A DNA stretch of 6,685 bases from Kouleothrix aurantiaca (GTDB taxonomy: Bacteria > Chloroflexota > Chloroflexia > Chloroflexales > Roseiflexaceae): the NCBI GenBank assembly GCA_001399705.1, contig LJCR01000124.1:1-6685 (forward strand), given 5' to 3'. A program made the position numbers and the translations under genes. This document shows positions 5,997 to 6,685 of this stretch, piece after piece. Position 1 is the first letter of the stretch. Every line of letters begins with the position of its first letter. The notes under the pieces are model-generated. The model was not told the DNA's origin. It searched no databases and saw only the letters and a program-made list of their open reading frames with translations.

Positions 5997-6039
5997 GTCC
6001 ACGAAAAGTCCACGGGCGGTCCATAGCGTTCTGTATAGT
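5997..6039 (+). promoter_or_regulatory. SARP-type promoter: three 11-bp-phased heptamers plus -10
   Basis: GTCCACG (5997-6003), GTCCACG (6008-6014) and GTCCATA (6019-6025) start at exact 11-bp intervals, separated by 4-bp spacers. Then come exactly 8 bp (6026-6033) and TATAGT (6034-6039, five of six matches to TATAAT). The repeats cover the place of the -35, which has no consensus match (CACGGG at 17-bp spacing). This is the arrangement established for Streptomyces SARPs: heptameric direct repeats on one helix face, with the last one 8 bp from the -10. The heptamer sequence differs from the Streptomyces TCGAGC type, as expected for another protein. Transcription should start near 6046, giving a leader of about 40 nt before the small ORF. 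The BTAD protein encoded just upstream is the obvious candidate activator. Confidence 0.8.
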
Positions 6040-6086
6040 GCCCTCAGTTGTTTATCGCACCAAGAAAAGGACTGAGGAGGCACCCA

Positions 6087-6185
6087 ATGCGTATCACACT
6101 TGTTCGCGCAATCACCGCCGCTATGATCGCCGCAACCCTGCTGATGGCCGCGCTGGCTCCATATTGCCCGCCTGGTGTTAACTAG
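6087..6185 (+). CDS. 32-aa exported micropeptide precursor (candidate signal peptide pheromone)
   Basis: ATG at 6087-6089, TAG at 6183-6185. GAGGAGG (6074-6080) lies 6 nt upstream, among the best ribosome binding sites in the window and strong evidence for translation. The product has a signal-peptide layout: positive N-terminus (R2, R7), an uninterrupted hydrophobic core of about residues 8-24 rich in Ala/Leu/Met, then a short tail APYCPPGVN. A signal peptidase motif A-L-A lies at 22-24, but proline at +1 would disfavour cleavage there, so cleavage after A22 or intramembrane processing is possible. There is no lipobox before C27. Context: controlled by the SARP-type promoter directly upstream, next to a TPR regulator, 26 bp before a membrane-protein gene. 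It may be a peptide signal, an AfsS-like small effector, or a small membrane protein. I do not recognise a family. It could also be a gene truncated by a recent stop, but nothing after the TAG continues a mature protein in frame. Confidence 0.72.
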   Translation: MRITLVRAITAAMIAATLLMAALAPYCPPGVN

Positions 6186-6211
6186 CTTCGCGTAGACCAG
6201 ACACACCGGCT

Positions 6212-6685
6212 ATGATGTTTGTTGCAATAGCACTTATTGGCGCGCTGGTAAGCGCCGCAATCGCCGTCTGGCGGAAGCCGCAGCTGCCGGGTTACTGGCC
6301 GGTGCTGGCGCTGGCCCTCCTGCCGCAGATTGCGAACCTCGCCGGGTTCCGCGTCGCAGGGATGTTTTTCTGGGCAATTGTGGCTGTGTTTGTGTGGTGT
6401 GTGCTCAACTACGCGGTGAGCGGGGCGCCGCTTGTGGCACTGGGCGTGGGCATGAATCTCCTTCCGATGGCATGGCACGGCGGCTACATGCCGATCCGCA
6501 CCGATATTCTCGCCGAGATCGGCCAGGTTGTCTCTCCTGGGACAGTGCTGCTTGGCTCGAAGGATATTGCCGTGCTGAGTTCGCCGCTCTGGGTGCTGTC
6601 GGATTGGATTATTGTGCGGCTGCCGTCAGGCCCGATTGTGGCAAGCCCCGGTGACGCTGTCGTAGTTGCTGGCATTGTGTGGTGG
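6212..6685 (+). CDS. DUF5317-type integral membrane protein, 3' end outside window
   Basis: An open frame runs from ATG 6212-6214 (a second ATG follows at once) to the right edge without a stop: 158 codons. Upstream in frame there is no other start before the stop at 6179-6181. Hydrophobic segments lie at about 2-20, 29-46, 50-69, 72-88, with a last one beginning at about 148. The pattern resembles DUF5317: GMNLLPMAWHGGYMPI (80-95), a soluble loop, then LWVLSDWIIVRLPSG (126-140) and ASPGDAVVVAGI (144-155). The family's function is unknown. No ribosome binding site is visible, and the gene starts 26 bp after the micropeptide stop. Translation coupling with the micropeptide and co-transcription from the repeat promoter are therefore likely. 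Within the proposed circuit it could help to export, process or sense the peptide; this is inference only. Confidence 0.75.
   Translation, partial: MMFVAIALIGALVSAAIAVWRKPQLPGYWPVLALALLPQIANLAGFRVAGMFFWAIVAVFVWCVLNYAVSGAPLVALGVGMNLLPMAWHGGYMPIRTDILAEIGQVVSPGTVLLGSKDIAVLSSPLWVLSDWIIVRLPSGPIVASPGDAVVVAGIVWW

Noticed and set aside
1..6685. CRISPR array, tRNA or rRNA genes, insertion sequence with terminal repeats
   Set aside because: No regularly spaced repeat array, no tRNA-like cloverleaf or rRNA sequence recognised, and no transposase-like frame or flanking duplications found on either strand.

Overview
The window is bacterial DNA of moderately high GC with compact genes. It fits a filamentous member of the Chloroflexota (Roseiflexus/Kouleothrix-like). 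That guess rests on a large TPR regulator with a BTAD domain, a BlaI/M56 pair, a DUF5317 membrane protein and an SdrD-B/Cna-B-like surface protein. It is inference from gene content only; no marker gene is present.

Layout. (1) 1-689, minus: N-terminal 229 residues of a secreted surface protein that runs off the left edge. (2) 690-1363: a long non-coding stretch with several inverted repeats, two copies of a hairpin-forming repeat, a perfect 7+7 bp palindrome, an extended -10 promoter and a strong intrinsic terminator. The last two bracket a candidate small RNA of about 95 nt (about 1174-1270, plus). (3) 1364-2870, minus: an operon of a BlaI-type repressor and a short M56 (BlaR1-like) membrane metallopeptidase without a beta-lactam-sensing domain. 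(4) 2871-3264: an AT-rich divergent promoter region, with an extended -10 promoter for blaI on minus and a consensus-like TTGACA-N17-TACGAT promoter on plus. (5) 3265-5967, plus: a 900-aa protein. Its N-terminus is membrane-embedded and looks like a degenerate antiporter subunit plus a piece of an ABC exporter. Its C-terminal two thirds are TPR repeats, an OmpR-type winged helix and a BTAD domain, so it is a SARP-like activator with the DNA-binding module near the C-terminus. (6) 5968-6685, plus: a short promoter region, a 32-codon ORF with an excellent ribosome binding site encoding a signal-peptide-like micropeptide, and the first 158 residues of a DUF5317-type membrane protein.

The most notable observation lies between the regulator and the micropeptide. 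Three heptamers (GTCCACG, GTCCACG, GTCCATA) start exactly 11 bp apart, and exactly 8 bp separate the last one from TATAGT. This is the promoter geometry described for Streptomyces SARP activators (ActII-ORF4, DnrI, AfsR). The simplest model is that the TPR-BTAD protein activates its small downstream gene. TPR regulators often bind peptides, and the product looks like an exported peptide with a short Pro-rich tail (APYCPPGVN). A previously undescribed peptide-signalling or feedback circuit is therefore plausible: regulator, SARP-box promoter, micropeptide, then membrane protein. The arrangement also parallels afsR-afsS, in which a SARP/TPR regulator activates a small gene directly downstream. 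The promoter geometry and the ORF are read directly from the sequence; the signalling role is inference.

Caution: the N-terminal third of the regulator is a mosaic with an abrupt GC-rich block (about 77% GC at 3841-3960), so a recombination event or an assembly chimera must be considered.
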